Source: an uncultured Clostridium sp. (lineage in GTDB: Bacteria; Bacillota; Clostridia; Clostridiales; Clostridiaceae). From it: 57,215 bases of DNA. The stretch lies in NCBI GenBank assembly GCA_900548455.1, contig URKQ01000021.1:1-57215 (forward strand). The letters are read 5' to 3'. Of the stretch, positions 43,639 through 52,658 are shown piece by piece; the first letter of the stretch is position 1, and every line of letters begins with the position of its first letter. Under the pieces are notes generated by a model that saw nothing but the letters and a program-made list of their open reading frames with translations, did not search any database and was not told the DNA's origin. The position numbers and the translations under genes were made by a program.

Positions 43639-45051
43639 CTATTTACATAATCTAACTATGGCTTCAGCAAATATTTTTGCACTCATAACAAGGGCATCAA
43701 TTTCTGCAAATTCATCAGCTCCATGCATATGGTTATCTAAATCCAAATCAGCACATCCAAAGGCAACACCATTATTTAAGTGATGCACATAAGTTCCACC
43801 ACCTATTGCAATAGCTTTTCCAGCTCTTCCACTATAAGTTTCATAACAACTTAACAGTGTTTTAACAAAGTCAGATTCTCCATCTACATGATGACCTTCG
43901 TAAACATCATTATCATTTAATTTAATATTAGCTTTATCCATTTTTTCTTTTATTACATCTCTTAAATTCTCATTAGTAGCACATAATGGTGCACGACAAT
44001 CAAATGATCCTGTAAACTTTGTTAAATCAAAATCTATTATGCTTAGACATATTGTAAGTTTTCCTGAAAGTTCATCTTCCATATTAACTCCTAAAGAAAT
44101 TCCATCATAATCATTATGGTCAAAAAGACTATTTATTGACTTAACTTTTTCAAACCCAACAGAATCTTCAATTGGAAGCTTAACTAATAATTGTAATAAC
44201 CCAGTAATTGCATTATTACCAAGTTCTGGAGTTGAAGCATGGCAAGGTACACCTTTAGAGTTTATTTTCACAATCTTTTTATTTTCATCTTCTACTTCAA
44301 CGTCATAAACTACCTTTGTAACTGCAGATACTTCCTTAGCAATTTCTTCAATAACGTTCTTATTTAATCCCTCTACTAATGCATAAGCCTTACCTGGAAC
44401 AACATTAATCTTATCTCCACCTTTTATTTTTAAAATTCTAGGTAGTTTTTCACATTCTTTAAATTGAACTTCAAATCCACTTTGAAGACCACCCTTTTCT
44501 ATGTTTATTACAGGAAACTCTGCATCTGGTGAAAATGTCATAGGAGCTTCTTTTTCAATGTTGTAATAATGCTCTATATCTGAACTTCCACATTCTTCAT
44601 CAGAACCTAAAATTAATCTAACATTTTTATTTACAGGTAAATCTAATTCCTTAACAGCTCTCATTGCATAAAGTGCTGCAACTGCTGGCCCCTTATCATC
44701 AGAAGAACCCCTTCCATAAATTCTTCCATCAACAACTAATGGTTCATATGGTTTTGTTACTGTCCAATCATCCCCTGCTGGCACAACATCTAAGTGAGCT
44801 AAAACATCTAATTGTTTTTCCTTGTCATTTAAATCTGCAGTAATAACATAATTGTCATAATTTTTTGTATCAAACCCATAGGAAGCTATCATTTCTTTTG
44901 CAACTTTTAAACATTCTGCTGCACCTTCACCATATGGTTTTCCTTCAAGAGCTTCTCCTCTTTCACTATTTATACACATCAACTTTTTAATATCTTCAAT
45001 CATCTCTACTTTATGATCTTCAATATACTTTTCAATTTGTTCTTTATACAT
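43639..45051 (-). CDS. pepV: Dipeptidase PepV (M20 family, Sapep type)
   Basis: 470 residues, normal for PepV. Metal-binding blocks: DVLAHLDVVPAGDDW, GRGSSDDKGPAVAALYAMRAV with the bridging Asp, and GSDEECGSSD with the catalytic Glu. C-terminal AIGGGTYVHHLNNGVAFG supplies the last His. It is a cytoplasmic Zn/Mn dipeptidase that splits Xaa-Xaa dipeptides, in keeping with an amino-acid-fermenting life. Monocistronic, downstream of the TetR cluster on the same strand but separated by 125 bp. Confidence 0.93.
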   Translation of the reverse strand: MYKEQIEKYIEDHKVEMIEDIKKLMCINSERGEALEGKPYGEGAAECLKVAKEMIASYGFDTKNYDNYVITADLNDKEKQLDVLAHLDVVPAGDDWTVTKPYEPLVVDGRIYGRGSSDDKGPAVAALYAMRAVKELDLPVNKNVRLILGSDEECGSSDIEHYYNIEKEAPMTFSPDAEFPVINIEKGGLQSGFEVQFKECEKLPRILKIKGGDKINVVPGKAYALVEGLNKNVIEEIAKEVSAVTKVVYDVEVEDENKKIVKINSKGVPCHASTPELGNNAITGLLQLLVKLPIEDSVGFEKVKSINSLFDHNDYDGISLGVNMEDELSGKLTICLSIIDFDLTKFTGSFDCRAPLCATNENLRDVIKEKMDKANIKLNDNDVYEGHHVDGESDFVKTLLSCYETYSGRAGKAIAIGGGTYVHHLNNGVAFGCADLDLDNHMHGADEFAEIDALVMSAKIFAEAIVRLCK

Positions 45052-45177
45052 AAATATCCCTCCGTAATGATTTTAGATAGTATACAACTATTCTATTAAT
45101 CTTAATAATCTACTACTTCAATTGTAGACTTTTCTTTCTTAGTATTCAACATATTTGGTATAAATATCTATTCATTT

Positions 45178-45861
45178 TCAAAGGAACGACAATAAACTAT
45201 TTTCTATTAACTTTAATAGCTCTATTCTGACCTGATTATCATCAATGTTTTTATTCATTAAAAATATTCTCATTCTTTTTTTATAGTAGTTTGATGCAAA
45301 GGAAAATTGATATGTTATAACTAAATTATCTATATAAAATGCTATCACATCATCCTCAATGTCCTTTCTAATCTCATTTCTATCTTTAGCTTTTCTAATA
45401 ATTTCCCTATATTTCATTGCTGTCTTTTCTTCAAGTTTCGAAGAAATAATACTTGAGAACTTTGAAACACTCTGAGTTGTAATATCTATATAAATTTGGT
45501 TTAATTCAGGATACTTTATTGCATATTGTCTCGTCTCTATCAATAACCTATCTAATATAACATAGAAATTTTCATCAGTATCTATATTCTCAAAAACCTC
45601 TGCAATAACCGAGCATCCTATATCTATAATAGATAAAAACAAATCCTCTTTAGATGCAAAATAGCTATATAAAGATCCAATACTAACCTTTGCATTCTTA
45701 GCTATTTTATTTATATTTGCGCCAGCATAACCATTAGCTGCAAATTCTTTAATAGCCATCTCGAATATTTTTTCTCTTCTTTCATTAGATATATTTTCAA
45801 AAGTATTCTTATGAAATTTAATATTCATATTAGAATTTTTTTCATATATAGTTTTTTCCAC
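45178..45861 (-). CDS. TetR/AcrR family regulator
   Basis: About 227 residues. N-terminal TetR helix-turn-helix (INKIAKNAKVSIGSLYSYFASKEDLFLSII, about 50-80) and an all-helical ligand domain. The longest frame starts with TTG at 45879; GGAG points to the GTG at 45861 instead (an ATG further in is also possible). It is the last gene of the SCP2/aminotransferase/transketolase cluster, and a FadR/YsiA-like palindrome lies before the first gene, so it probably represses that cluster. Effector unknown, perhaps a lipid-like compound. Confidence 0.87.
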   Translation of the reverse strand: MEKTIYEKNSNMNIKFHKNTFENISNERREKIFEMAIKEFAANGYAGANINKIAKNAKVSIGSLYSYFASKEDLFLSIIDIGCSVIAEVFENIDTDENFYVILDRLLIETRQYAIKYPELNQIYIDITTQSVSKFSSIISSKLEEKTAMKYREIIRKAKDRNEIRKDIEDDVIAFYIDNLVITYQFSFASNYYKKRMRIFLMNKNIDDNQVRIELLKLIENSLLSFL

Positions 45862-45914
45862 CTCTACTACTCCTAACAAAATAGTAACTTATGACACTCT
45901 AAAATAAATTACCA

Positions 45915-46424
45915 TTAATAATATTTCTTAAATTTATTTTTCTTCATCATTGTTCCTACTAAACCGCCTATCCATTTAATAATAAAATAATTTTCTTTTA
46001 AATCTATAAGTTCTATTAAGTTACCATCTGGATCTTCTAAAAACACCCACTGTACCTTTCCAGATTTTTGTGGCTTAGAAAAAAACTTAACACCCTTTTG
46101 AGATAGTTTTTCATACCAACAATCTATATTTTTAACATTTAAAGCCATGTGAGTTATCCCTGGTCTATTCCAAACCACCTTAGATTTTAAACTTTTTGTA
46201 GAAAACTCAAATACTTCTACAACTCCTCCTTTTGGTGCCCTTAAGAACCCAAAATGAATTGAAGTATCCTTTAGTCCATATAAATTATTTAATTTATTAA
46301 CCATGTTTTTATCCATGTACTGTTCATCAATCAATTTGAAGTTAAAATTATCATTATACCATTTTACTGCTTTACTAAAATTAGAAACTGTTATTCCTAC
46401 ATGTCCAAAAGATTTTACATTCAT
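45915..46424 (-). CDS. VOC superfamily protein (glyoxalase/dioxygenase fold)
   Basis: 169 residues of the vicinal oxygen chelate fold: FGHVGITVSNFSKAVKWY at the start, GITHMALNVKNIDCWYEKL in the middle and VFLEDPDGNLIELID near the end, with putative metal ligands His, His and Glu. VOC enzymes include glyoxalases, epimerases and dioxygenases; the reaction here is unknown. A C-terminal tail of ~25 residues (GGLVGTMMKKNKFKKYY) is extra and basic. Gene 11 nt after the SCP2 gene, so part of the cluster. Confidence 0.85.
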   Translation of the reverse strand: MNVKSFGHVGITVSNFSKAVKWYNDNFNFKLIDEQYMDKNMVNKLNNLYGLKDTSIHFGFLRAPKGGVVEVFEFSTKSLKSKVVWNRPGITHMALNVKNIDCWYEKLSQKGVKFFSKPQKSGKVQWVFLEDPDGNLIELIDLKENYFIIKWIGGLVGTMMKKNKFKKYY

Positions 46425-46434
46425 CTTCTTTCAC

Positions 46435-47220
46435 CTACTTTGCATAACTTCCAACTAACGTCATAAAATCTCCAATTTGCGCTCCAAACTCTGGTGCACC
46501 TTCCATTACTATTCTGCCTGCAATGGTAGCCTTTATTAAATCATCAATTTCCAATAAGATTCCTAGTGCACTATCCACATCTCTAAATTTCATTGTAAAA
46601 AATGGTTTTGATCTTTTATACTCACCTTTTGCTGATTTAGTATTTCCTCCCTTAACTCTTAAATAAGCTGATATTTCAGGATTACCTGCAATGGTCCAAG
46701 CATAAACTCTATCAGGACTTCTCTTAGCCCATTTAGATACATCAGGATGTCCAAGTTTATTTAATTGACTTATGCCTGAAGATAAAAGATAAAAATATAA
46801 TTTAGTTAATAACTCTTTGTCCTTTACTTCTTTTGGTGGAGTCTTAGTTCCAAGTAAACTGGACATTTTCATTAACGCTTTTAATGTATTGGTTAATAGC
46901 CCTAAATTTCTTATTCCTTTTATCTTAGGAAGTTTTTTAGATTTGCCTGAAAAAAAACTATTTAAATGAGGAATGCTTGAGAACTCCAATTCTACATCTA
47001 CATCCTCAATTACACCCTTAACCACCGTCCACTTACCATTTTCAATTATATAGTGAGTGCCAACTTTTTCTTTATCTCCTCTAGCACTTATTTGTATCTT
47101 TGCGCTTTTATTTTTATAAAATTCTGATAATTTTTTGTCACTTTCCACAATTACCTTTAATAGGGGTAGTACTGAGTTTAAAAAAATACCACATGAATAC
47201 ATATCTTCACTAGTTAACAT
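46435..47220 (-). CDS. SCP2 sterol-transfer-like protein, double-domain paralog
   Basis: 261 residues made of two SCP2-like halves (about 30-100 and 160-255) joined by a helical linker (LLTNTLKALMKMSSLLG...). SCP2 domains bind fatty acids, sterols or acyl chains in a hydrophobic tunnel. By eye it is a paralog of the first gene of the cluster (50369-51124), sharing the order strand-rich half, P-x-KG linker and second half. Its start follows the transketolase C-terminal gene by 3 nt. It is likely a lipid-binding carrier for the enzymes encoded beside it; this is inference. Confidence 0.72.
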   Translation of the reverse strand: MLTSEDMYSCGIFLNSVLPLLKVIVESDKKLSEFYKNKSAKIQISARGDKEKVGTHYIIENGKWTVVKGVIEDVDVELEFSSIPHLNSFFSGKSKKLPKIKGIRNLGLLTNTLKALMKMSSLLGTKTPPKEVKDKELLTKLYFYLLSSGISQLNKLGHPDVSKWAKRSPDRVYAWTIAGNPEISAYLRVKGGNTKSAKGEYKRSKPFFTMKFRDVDSALGILLEIDDLIKATIAGRIVMEGAPEFGAQIGDFMTLVGSYAK

Positions 47221-47222
47221 AA

Positions 47223-48230
47223 TTAAATCTCATCCTCCCAATTATCATCATCTTGAAAATCCATTCCCATCATTTCTCTAACATTCTGAAGGATGCCATT
47301 TGTATCAATATTATAATGTGCCATCAAGTCTTCATGAAGTCCTATTATAGAATAAACGTCAGGTATACCTAATTTTCTAAAGCCACATGACATTCCACTT
47401 TCCACAACTACTTCAGCCACTGCACTACCCAATCCTCCATAAATAGTATGGTCTTCAACTGTAATAATTCTTCTAGTATCATGAACTGCCCTTAAAATTT
47501 CTTCTTTATCTATAGGCTTTATGGTATGCATATTTATGACTCTAGCTTTAATGCCATCTACTTCATTTAGAATCTTGGCAGCTTCAAGCGCTTGATAAAC
47601 ACAAGATCCACAAGCTATTATAGATATGTCAGTACCTTCATTTAGTATCACTGACTTTCCTATTGAAAAATTATATTCACAATTAGAATAAACCTTTTGA
47701 TCAAAACCTCTATTAATTCGTATATACACAGGTCCTTTAGTGTCATAAGCTGCTTTTACTGCATTAGCTGTTTCATAACCATCAGCTGGTACTATGACTT
47801 TTAAATTTGCCATTGATCTCATTATTGCAATATCTTCAGTACAATGATGAGTAGTACCTGCTTGACCAAAGGATAATCCTGCATGAGTAGCTATCATCTT
47901 TACATTTAAGTTTTGATAGCATATGTCTGTATGAACTTGATCCAGTCCCCTCATAGCCGTAAAAATTGCAAATGTAGATACAAAAGGAACAAGCCCTGCC
48001 TTTGCCATTCCAGCTGCCATGCCAAACATGTTTTGTTCTGCAATACCCACATTAAAAAATCTATTTGGAAACTTTTCTCCGAACATTCCTATTTTAGTAG
48101 ACTTGGCTAAATCCGCAGATAGACCTACTATTTCTTCATGCTTTTCACCTAATTCACATAATACTTTTCCATAGATCTCCGCAGTTGAAAGATTAGTGGC
48201 ATCTAGCATTGTATAGGTTAATCCTGCCAT
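47223..48230 (-). CDS. Transketolase, C-terminal subunit
   Basis: 335 residues: pyrimidine-binding TPP domain with the catalytic Glu in FNVGIAEQNMFGMAAGMAK, then FVSTFAIFTAMRGLDQVHTDICYQN and AGLSFGQAGTTHHCTEDIAI, and a C-terminal transketolase domain. The split two-subunit form is common in archaea and some Firmicutes. It pairs with the N-terminal subunit gene that overlaps it by 13 nt. A ~20-residue acidic C-terminal tail (MGMDFQDDDNWEDEI) is unusual. Strong AAGGAGG start signal. Within this cluster it may have a dedicated biosynthetic substrate. Confidence 0.92.
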   Translation of the reverse strand: MAGLTYTMLDATNLSTAEIYGKVLCELGEKHEEIVGLSADLAKSTKIGMFGEKFPNRFFNVGIAEQNMFGMAAGMAKAGLVPFVSTFAIFTAMRGLDQVHTDICYQNLNVKMIATHAGLSFGQAGTTHHCTEDIAIMRSMANLKVIVPADGYETANAVKAAYDTKGPVYIRINRGFDQKVYSNCEYNFSIGKSVILNEGTDISIIACGSCVYQALEAAKILNEVDGIKARVINMHTIKPIDKEEILRAVHDTRRIITVEDHTIYGGLGSAVAEVVVESGMSCGFRKLGIPDVYSIIGLHEDLMAHYNIDTNGILQNVREMMGMDFQDDDNWEDEI

Positions 48231-49087
48231 AACTCTACCTCCTTGATTCTTTCATTAAAATATTTCTCCAAACTAATCTTTGAATGCTTTATTCTTTCAG
48301 GATCAAGACTTCCATAATGCCATTTATAGTTATCTTGCATAAAGTCAACTCCGCATCCTTTAAATGTATTTGCTATAATAACTACAGGTTTTTCTTCTTC
48401 AGCTAAAGCAAAGTCTATAGCCTTTGAAAGTTCTTTAAAACTGTGACCATTAACCTGCTTTACTATAAATCCAAAGGCTTTCCACTTATCTTCAAAGGGC
48501 TCTAGTTTCATTACATCTTCCGTTGGCCCATCAATCATGCATCTATTCCTATCTACAATAGTAATTACGTTTGTAGCTCTATAATGTGAAATTGCCATTG
48601 CAGCTTCCCAAACAGAGCCTTCATCACATTCACCATCACCTAAAAGGCAGTATACTTTATAGTTTTTATTTTTTAATTTTCCTCCAATTGCTAATCCTAA
48701 TGCCATAGAAAGACCATGACCTAAAGATCCCGTTGAAACATCAACTCCTGGAACTTTATTAGAATCTAAATGCATACCTAAAGATGAACCAGTGTGGTTA
48801 TATTCCTTTAGTAGCTCTTTGTCAATATATCCTTTATCTGCTAATACAGGTGCAAATCCTACTCCTATATGACCCTTGCTAAGTACAAATCTATCTCTAT
48901 CCTCCCAATTAGGATTCTTTGAATTAATATTTAAATATTTATAATATAGGATAGTTAATATGTCCATAGCACTAAGAGCCCCACCTATATGTCCTCCTCC
49001 AGCCCAAGAAACTGTATCAACACAGAGATTTCTTAATTCATTTGCTTTCTTTTCTAAAGCAATTAATTCACTTTTAGATAACCCCAT
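48218..49087 (-). CDS. Transketolase, N-terminal subunit
   Basis: 289 residues with the TPP diphosphate-binding motif GDGECDEGSVWEAAMAISHYRATNV-(...)-VDRN and early GGHIGGALSAMDILTILYYKYL, SKGHIGVGFAPVLADKGYI and GSLGHGLSMALG blocks. Together with the following gene's product it forms a complete enzyme that moves two-carbon ketol units. Gene start 21 nt after the aminotransferase stop. The cluster setting suggests use of an aldehyde acceptor other than the usual sugars, but this is not visible in the sequence. Confidence 0.92.
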   Translation of the reverse strand: MGLSKSELIALEKKANELRNLCVDTVSWAGGGHIGGALSAMDILTILYYKYLNINSKNPNWEDRDRFVLSKGHIGVGFAPVLADKGYIDKELLKEYNHTGSSLGMHLDSNKVPGVDVSTGSLGHGLSMALGLAIGGKLKNKNYKVYCLLGDGECDEGSVWEAAMAISHYRATNVITIVDRNRCMIDGPTEDVMKLEPFEDKWKAFGFIVKQVNGHSFKELSKAIDFALAEEEKPVVIIANTFKGCGVDFMQDNYKWHYGSLDPERIKHSKISLEKYFNERIKEVELWQD

Positions 49088-49108
49088 TAATACTACTCTC
49101 CTTTCATA

Positions 49109-50356
49109 TTATGAATTACTATTCCTTACAACTTTAAAACTTTCATCTGCAATTTCTAATGTTTTATTAATATCTTCATCTGTTAAAGCGCAATTAATAA
49201 ATAGATTGTGATGATTTGCAAAAAAAGCTCCTCTTCTTACACACTCTGCTACCCACTGTTGATGCAAACTTAAAGAATCATCATCAGCAATTCTCATATA
49301 CCACATGGATGGTACACCAGATATCTTTAAATTAAACCCATTGTTTTTTCCAACTTTCACTAATCCATCAGTAAGTTTTTTACCTAAGTCTTGCATCAAC
49401 TTTGGCCCATCTAATTTTTTTAATTTATTTATACAAGCAATACCTGCTGCAAATGGTACTGCTGAAAGCCAATAACTACCTGTATACATAACTTCAGAAG
49501 CTGCATCTTTTAACGCATCTATACCACATAATGCAGATACATTTTGTCCATTACCAATAGCCTTACAAAAACACATTAAATCCGCTTTAAATCCAAAGAA
49601 ATGATCTGACCCCTTCATATCAAGCCTAAATCCACATCTAACATCATCAATGGCTAAAACAATTCCATTATCTGTACAAAGTTTTCTTATCTTATTCCAA
49701 TAATCTTTTTCTGGTAATATACTATCAGTACAAATTGGGTGATGGTATGGTGTTGCCATAAAGCATGCTATTTCACCCTTGTTTTCATTAACTATTCTCT
49801 CAACTTCATCATAATCATTCCAATTAACATATAAGTTGTTTGCTATATCTTCCTCAACAATTCCAGCATATCCAAGTTTTTGAGTCCAAGGTGCTACACC
49901 ATGATATCCTCCATTTACAAGAATAGTTTTCTTTCTTCCTGTTGCAGCTTTAGCTACCATAAGAGCAAAGCTTGTTACATCTCCACCATTTTTTGCAAAG
50001 AAAGTCCAATCAGCCATATCTACGGTGTCTACCATGAGTTCTGCAAAATCTACCATTATAGAAGAGGGCAAGGTAGTACAATTCCCTTTTTCACTTTGCT
50101 TTCTAATAGCTTCCTCTACATCTTCATCGTTATATCCTAATACGTTAGGGCCATAAGCACACATATAATCTATAAACTTATTGCCATCAGCATCCCAAAA
50201 ATAAGTTCCCTTTGCATTACTTGAATAAAAAGGATAGGCTGAAACTGGCATATAACACCCTTCAACAGGACCTAAATGACCATATATCCCTGTAGGAATA
50301 ACTTTAAGTGCTCTATTAAAAAGTTCTCTACTTTTATCATACTTGAAAGTTTCCAT
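49109..50356 (-). CDS. Class III aminotransferase, glutamate-1-semialdehyde aminomutase-like
   Basis: 415 residues, PLP fold type I. The Schiff-base Lys is in DLMCFCKAIGNGQNVSAL, and IDDVRCGFR supplies the PLP-ring Asp. N-terminal IPTGIYGHLGPVEGCY and KGTYFWDADGNKFIDYMCAYGPNVLGY resemble GSA aminomutases, but the cluster has no haem genes and GSA activity is unlikely. It probably aminates a keto group of the cluster's product. Starts 12 nt after the first SCP2 gene. Confidence 0.88.
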   Translation of the reverse strand: METFKYDKSRELFNRALKVIPTGIYGHLGPVEGCYMPVSAYPFYSSNAKGTYFWDADGNKFIDYMCAYGPNVLGYNDEDVEEAIRKQSEKGNCTTLPSSIMVDFAELMVDTVDMADWTFFAKNGGDVTSFALMVAKAATGRKKTILVNGGYHGVAPWTQKLGYAGIVEEDIANNLYVNWNDYDEVERIVNENKGEIACFMATPYHHPICTDSILPEKDYWNKIRKLCTDNGIVLAIDDVRCGFRLDMKGSDHFFGFKADLMCFCKAIGNGQNVSALCGIDALKDAASEVMYTGSYWLSAVPFAAGIACINKLKKLDGPKLMQDLGKKLTDGLVKVGKNNGFNLKISGVPSMWYMRIADDDSLSLHQQWVAECVRRGAFFANHHNLFINCALTDEDINKTLEIADESFKVVRNSNS

Positions 50357-50368
50357 TAAAATTCCTCC

Positions 50369-51124
50369 TTACTTTAAATACTCTGAAACTTGAGATAGGA
50401 TTTTATTAAAGTTATCAATTATTGGTATATATCCCTTAGTTCTAATTTTTTCTAATGCAATGCAACTATAGGCATCTATTTTCCCATTTAATAACTTATT
50501 AACTGTTTCTAAACTATCGAACTCCATGGAAGCTCTTGGATTTTTAATCTTTTCTTTTTTCATTGACAGAGTACCATTCTTAATATACAAGCTTACATTA
50601 GGTCCATCAATTACTCCAATTGACATTACACCATCAGGTATCCTTTTGGCATTAATTTTACCTATAGCATCATAATTTCCAATCTGAACAAGGGCCATAA
50701 ATGCTGCATAAAAAGATAAAATAGTATTAATTTTAAAGTATTGGGGATTCATTAATAATTCATCAGTTGGTTTTAAATAGTAGGATAATCTATCTGTTAT
50801 AGTTGTGAATTGATTTTTTAAAAACTTGATATTAGAAAAGCCTTTAAGGGGCATAGGATTTGCTTTTCCATCTATCATATCATTAAAATGTTTTGGTGAT
50901 GTAAAAAATAAATTCATGTCACATTTACCATTGCCTTTTATCAAGGAGCACTTTCCATCTTTAAATCTCAGTATGGCTTTTGGCCCACCTTTAATGTAAA
51001 ACATAATATCCAAGTTTTTATTCTTTATTAGTTCCTTGCACTCACTATCAAGCTCACATAAGTCTTCTAAGTTTCTTAAAATTGAGAATAAGTTAATATA
51101 CGCTTTTGTCAACTCATCCTTCAT
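50369..51124 (-). CDS. SCP2 sterol-transfer-like protein, first gene of the cluster
   Basis: 251 residues with two SCP2-like halves (about 30-95 and 150-245): KNLDIMFYIKGGPKAILRFKDGK at the start, PMPLKGFSNIKFLKNQ linker and GVMSIGVIDGPNVSLYIKNGTLSM in the second half. It looks like a diverged copy of the SCP2 protein at 46435-47220. The frame is open to 51184, but AAAGGAG points to the ATG at 51124. The longer frame would run into the palindrome, which is further reason for the short start. Probable hydrophobic-ligand carrier. Confidence 0.7.
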   Translation of the reverse strand: MKDELTKAYINLFSILRNLEDLCELDSECKELIKNKNLDIMFYIKGGPKAILRFKDGKCSLIKGNGKCDMNLFFTSPKHFNDMIDGKANPMPLKGFSNIKFLKNQFTTITDRLSYYLKPTDELLMNPQYFKINTILSFYAAFMALVQIGNYDAIGKINAKRIPDGVMSIGVIDGPNVSLYIKNGTLSMKKEKIKNPRASMEFDSLETVNKLLNGKIDAYSCIALEKIRTKGYIPIIDNFNKILSQVSEYLK

Positions 51125-51157
51125 AAAAAATCTCCTTTCAATAGTGGTAAAATAAAA

Positions 51158-51199
51158 AAATATAACCATAGAGTGAGCACTCACTCTATGGTTATATTT
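51158..51199. promoter_or_regulatory. 42-bp perfect palindrome: TetR-type operator and/or terminator
   Basis: Two perfect 20-nt arms (51158-51177 and 51180-51199) around CA. The core AGAGTGAGCACTCACTCT matches the pattern GArTGA-N4-TCAyTC of FadR/YsiA-type TetR operators. On the minus strand it is followed by a T-run, so it can also end transcription of the upstream desulfidase gene. It lies about 35 bp before the first gene of the cluster whose last gene encodes a TetR protein. Confidence 0.7.
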
Positions 51200-51237
51200 A
51201 TGCTATTACCCTTTTTAAAATTACTCAATTGACAGAA

Positions 51238-52524
51238 TTACATACATTTATTTCCTACCATAATCTGAAGGATTTCTTCATCGGTAGCCTTCATACCATT
51301 TTTCCCAAGTCTACCTATATTCCTAATTGTATTTTCTACACCCTTACTGATAATTCCATCTCCATCTTTAAATTCTTGTCCATTCTTATACATATAATAT
51401 CCTAAAATACCAGCTTCCACTGCAGAACTAATTTTAGCAGCACAGGAAGCCTTTGCACCATCACAAACCATTCCAGATACAATAGCTAAAGCATTAACTA
51501 TAGTATGAGCTATTTCTTCATAGCCTCCACCATAAAGGTAGCAAATACCTGCTCCGCTTCCACATCCAGCACTTACTGCTCCACAAAATGCAGATAGTCT
51601 TCCTATTCCTGTCTTTTGATGTATAGTAGCTAAATTGGAAACTACCAAAGCTCTATACATTTTTTCTTCATCAACTTTTAATTCCTTTGCAAATTCTATT
51701 ACTGGTAATGATGCAGTCATGCCTTGGTTTCCACTACCTGAAACAATAACTACTGGAAGTTCACATCCATTCATACGAGCATCTGAACCTGCTGCAGCCA
51801 TAGCTTTTGCACGAACTTTAACATCATTTCCATATGTAGATAACATTATTTTACCAATATTGGCTCCATAATTATTTTTCAAACCCTCTTCTGCTATTTT
51901 GGTATTATACTCTACTTGTCTTTCTATAACAGGTTTTACATCCTCAATCTTAACTGTATTTGCAAATTCAACAATGTCTTTTATATTTAAAAGGCTTCTA
52001 TCAGTAAGTTTAACTTCCGTATCTCCCTTTATTCCTTCTTCTAATAACTTCTTCCCATTTTTTTCAATTAACACAATGTTAGTATGATAATTTACAATTC
52101 TAATCTTTACATAAGATTCACCTTTAAACACTGTGATATAAAGATCAAAAGTTAATTTAGAATCAGCAAGCTTAACGTCTATAATATGATTTTCTAAATA
52201 ATCTTTTGTAGCTTTTTTATCTTTCTCATTTACTTCAGCTATAACTTCTAATAGTTTGTCACTATTACCTGCTACTATTCCAGCTGCTGCAGCCGCAGGA
52301 ATTCCCTTTAGTCCACATGTATTGGGTACGATTACACTCTTTACATTTTTAATAAGATTTCCACTAGCTTCAATTAAAACTCTATCAGGGATTTCTCCCA
52401 ATGTTTTTCTAGCTAAAGCTGCTCCATAAGCAATAGCAATTGGCTCAGTGCATCCCATCGCAGGTACTAGTTCTTCCTTTAAAATATCTAGGTATGCCTG
52501 ATACTTCATATCTGTACATTCCAT
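51238..52524 (-). CDS. cyuA: L-cysteine desulfidase / L-serine ammonia-lyase alpha-like protein (CyuA/YhaM family, UPF0597)
   Basis: 428 residues. Family blocks: EELVPAMGCTEPIAIAYGAALAR at the start, NTCGLKGIPAAAAAG, SGSGNQGMTASLPV and AFCGAVSAGCGSGAGICYLYGGG, with Cys residues expected to hold a 4Fe-4S cluster. It breaks cysteine to pyruvate, ammonia and sulfide and may detoxify cysteine. Start behind a GGGGTGA site. It ends at the palindrome before the SCP2 cluster and has about 130 bp of upstream DNA of its own, so it is a separate unit. Confidence 0.87.
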   Translation of the reverse strand: MECTDMKYQAYLDILKEELVPAMGCTEPIAIAYGAALARKTLGEIPDRVLIEASGNLIKNVKSVIVPNTCGLKGIPAAAAAGIVAGNSDKLLEVIAEVNEKDKKATKDYLENHIIDVKLADSKLTFDLYITVFKGESYVKIRIVNYHTNIVLIEKNGKKLLEEGIKGDTEVKLTDRSLLNIKDIVEFANTVKIEDVKPVIERQVEYNTKIAEEGLKNNYGANIGKIMLSTYGNDVKVRAKAMAAAGSDARMNGCELPVVIVSGSGNQGMTASLPVIEFAKELKVDEEKMYRALVVSNLATIHQKTGIGRLSAFCGAVSAGCGSGAGICYLYGGGYEEIAHTIVNALAIVSGMVCDGAKASCAAKISSAVEAGILGYYMYKNGQEFKDGDGIISKGVENTIRNIGRLGKNGMKATDEEILQIMVGNKCM

Positions 52525-52658
52525 TCACTTCACCCCATTATTTATAAAAATATTTAAAAACAAACATTATTTATTCAATACGATAACTTCCCAATTTCAA
52601 TATACTAATTTTTATATATTCATGTCAATATAAATCGTATCTTGAAACAATACGTATC

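Noticed and set aside
43617..43642. Three copies of a TCTATTTTA-like unit
   Set aside because: Very short simple repeat running into the pepV stop; likely neutral T-rich terminator tail, not a functional array.
45100..45135. Weak TCTAC/GTAGA hairpin between the TetR gene and pepV
   Set aside because: Five-bp stem and poor tail; too weak to call a terminator.
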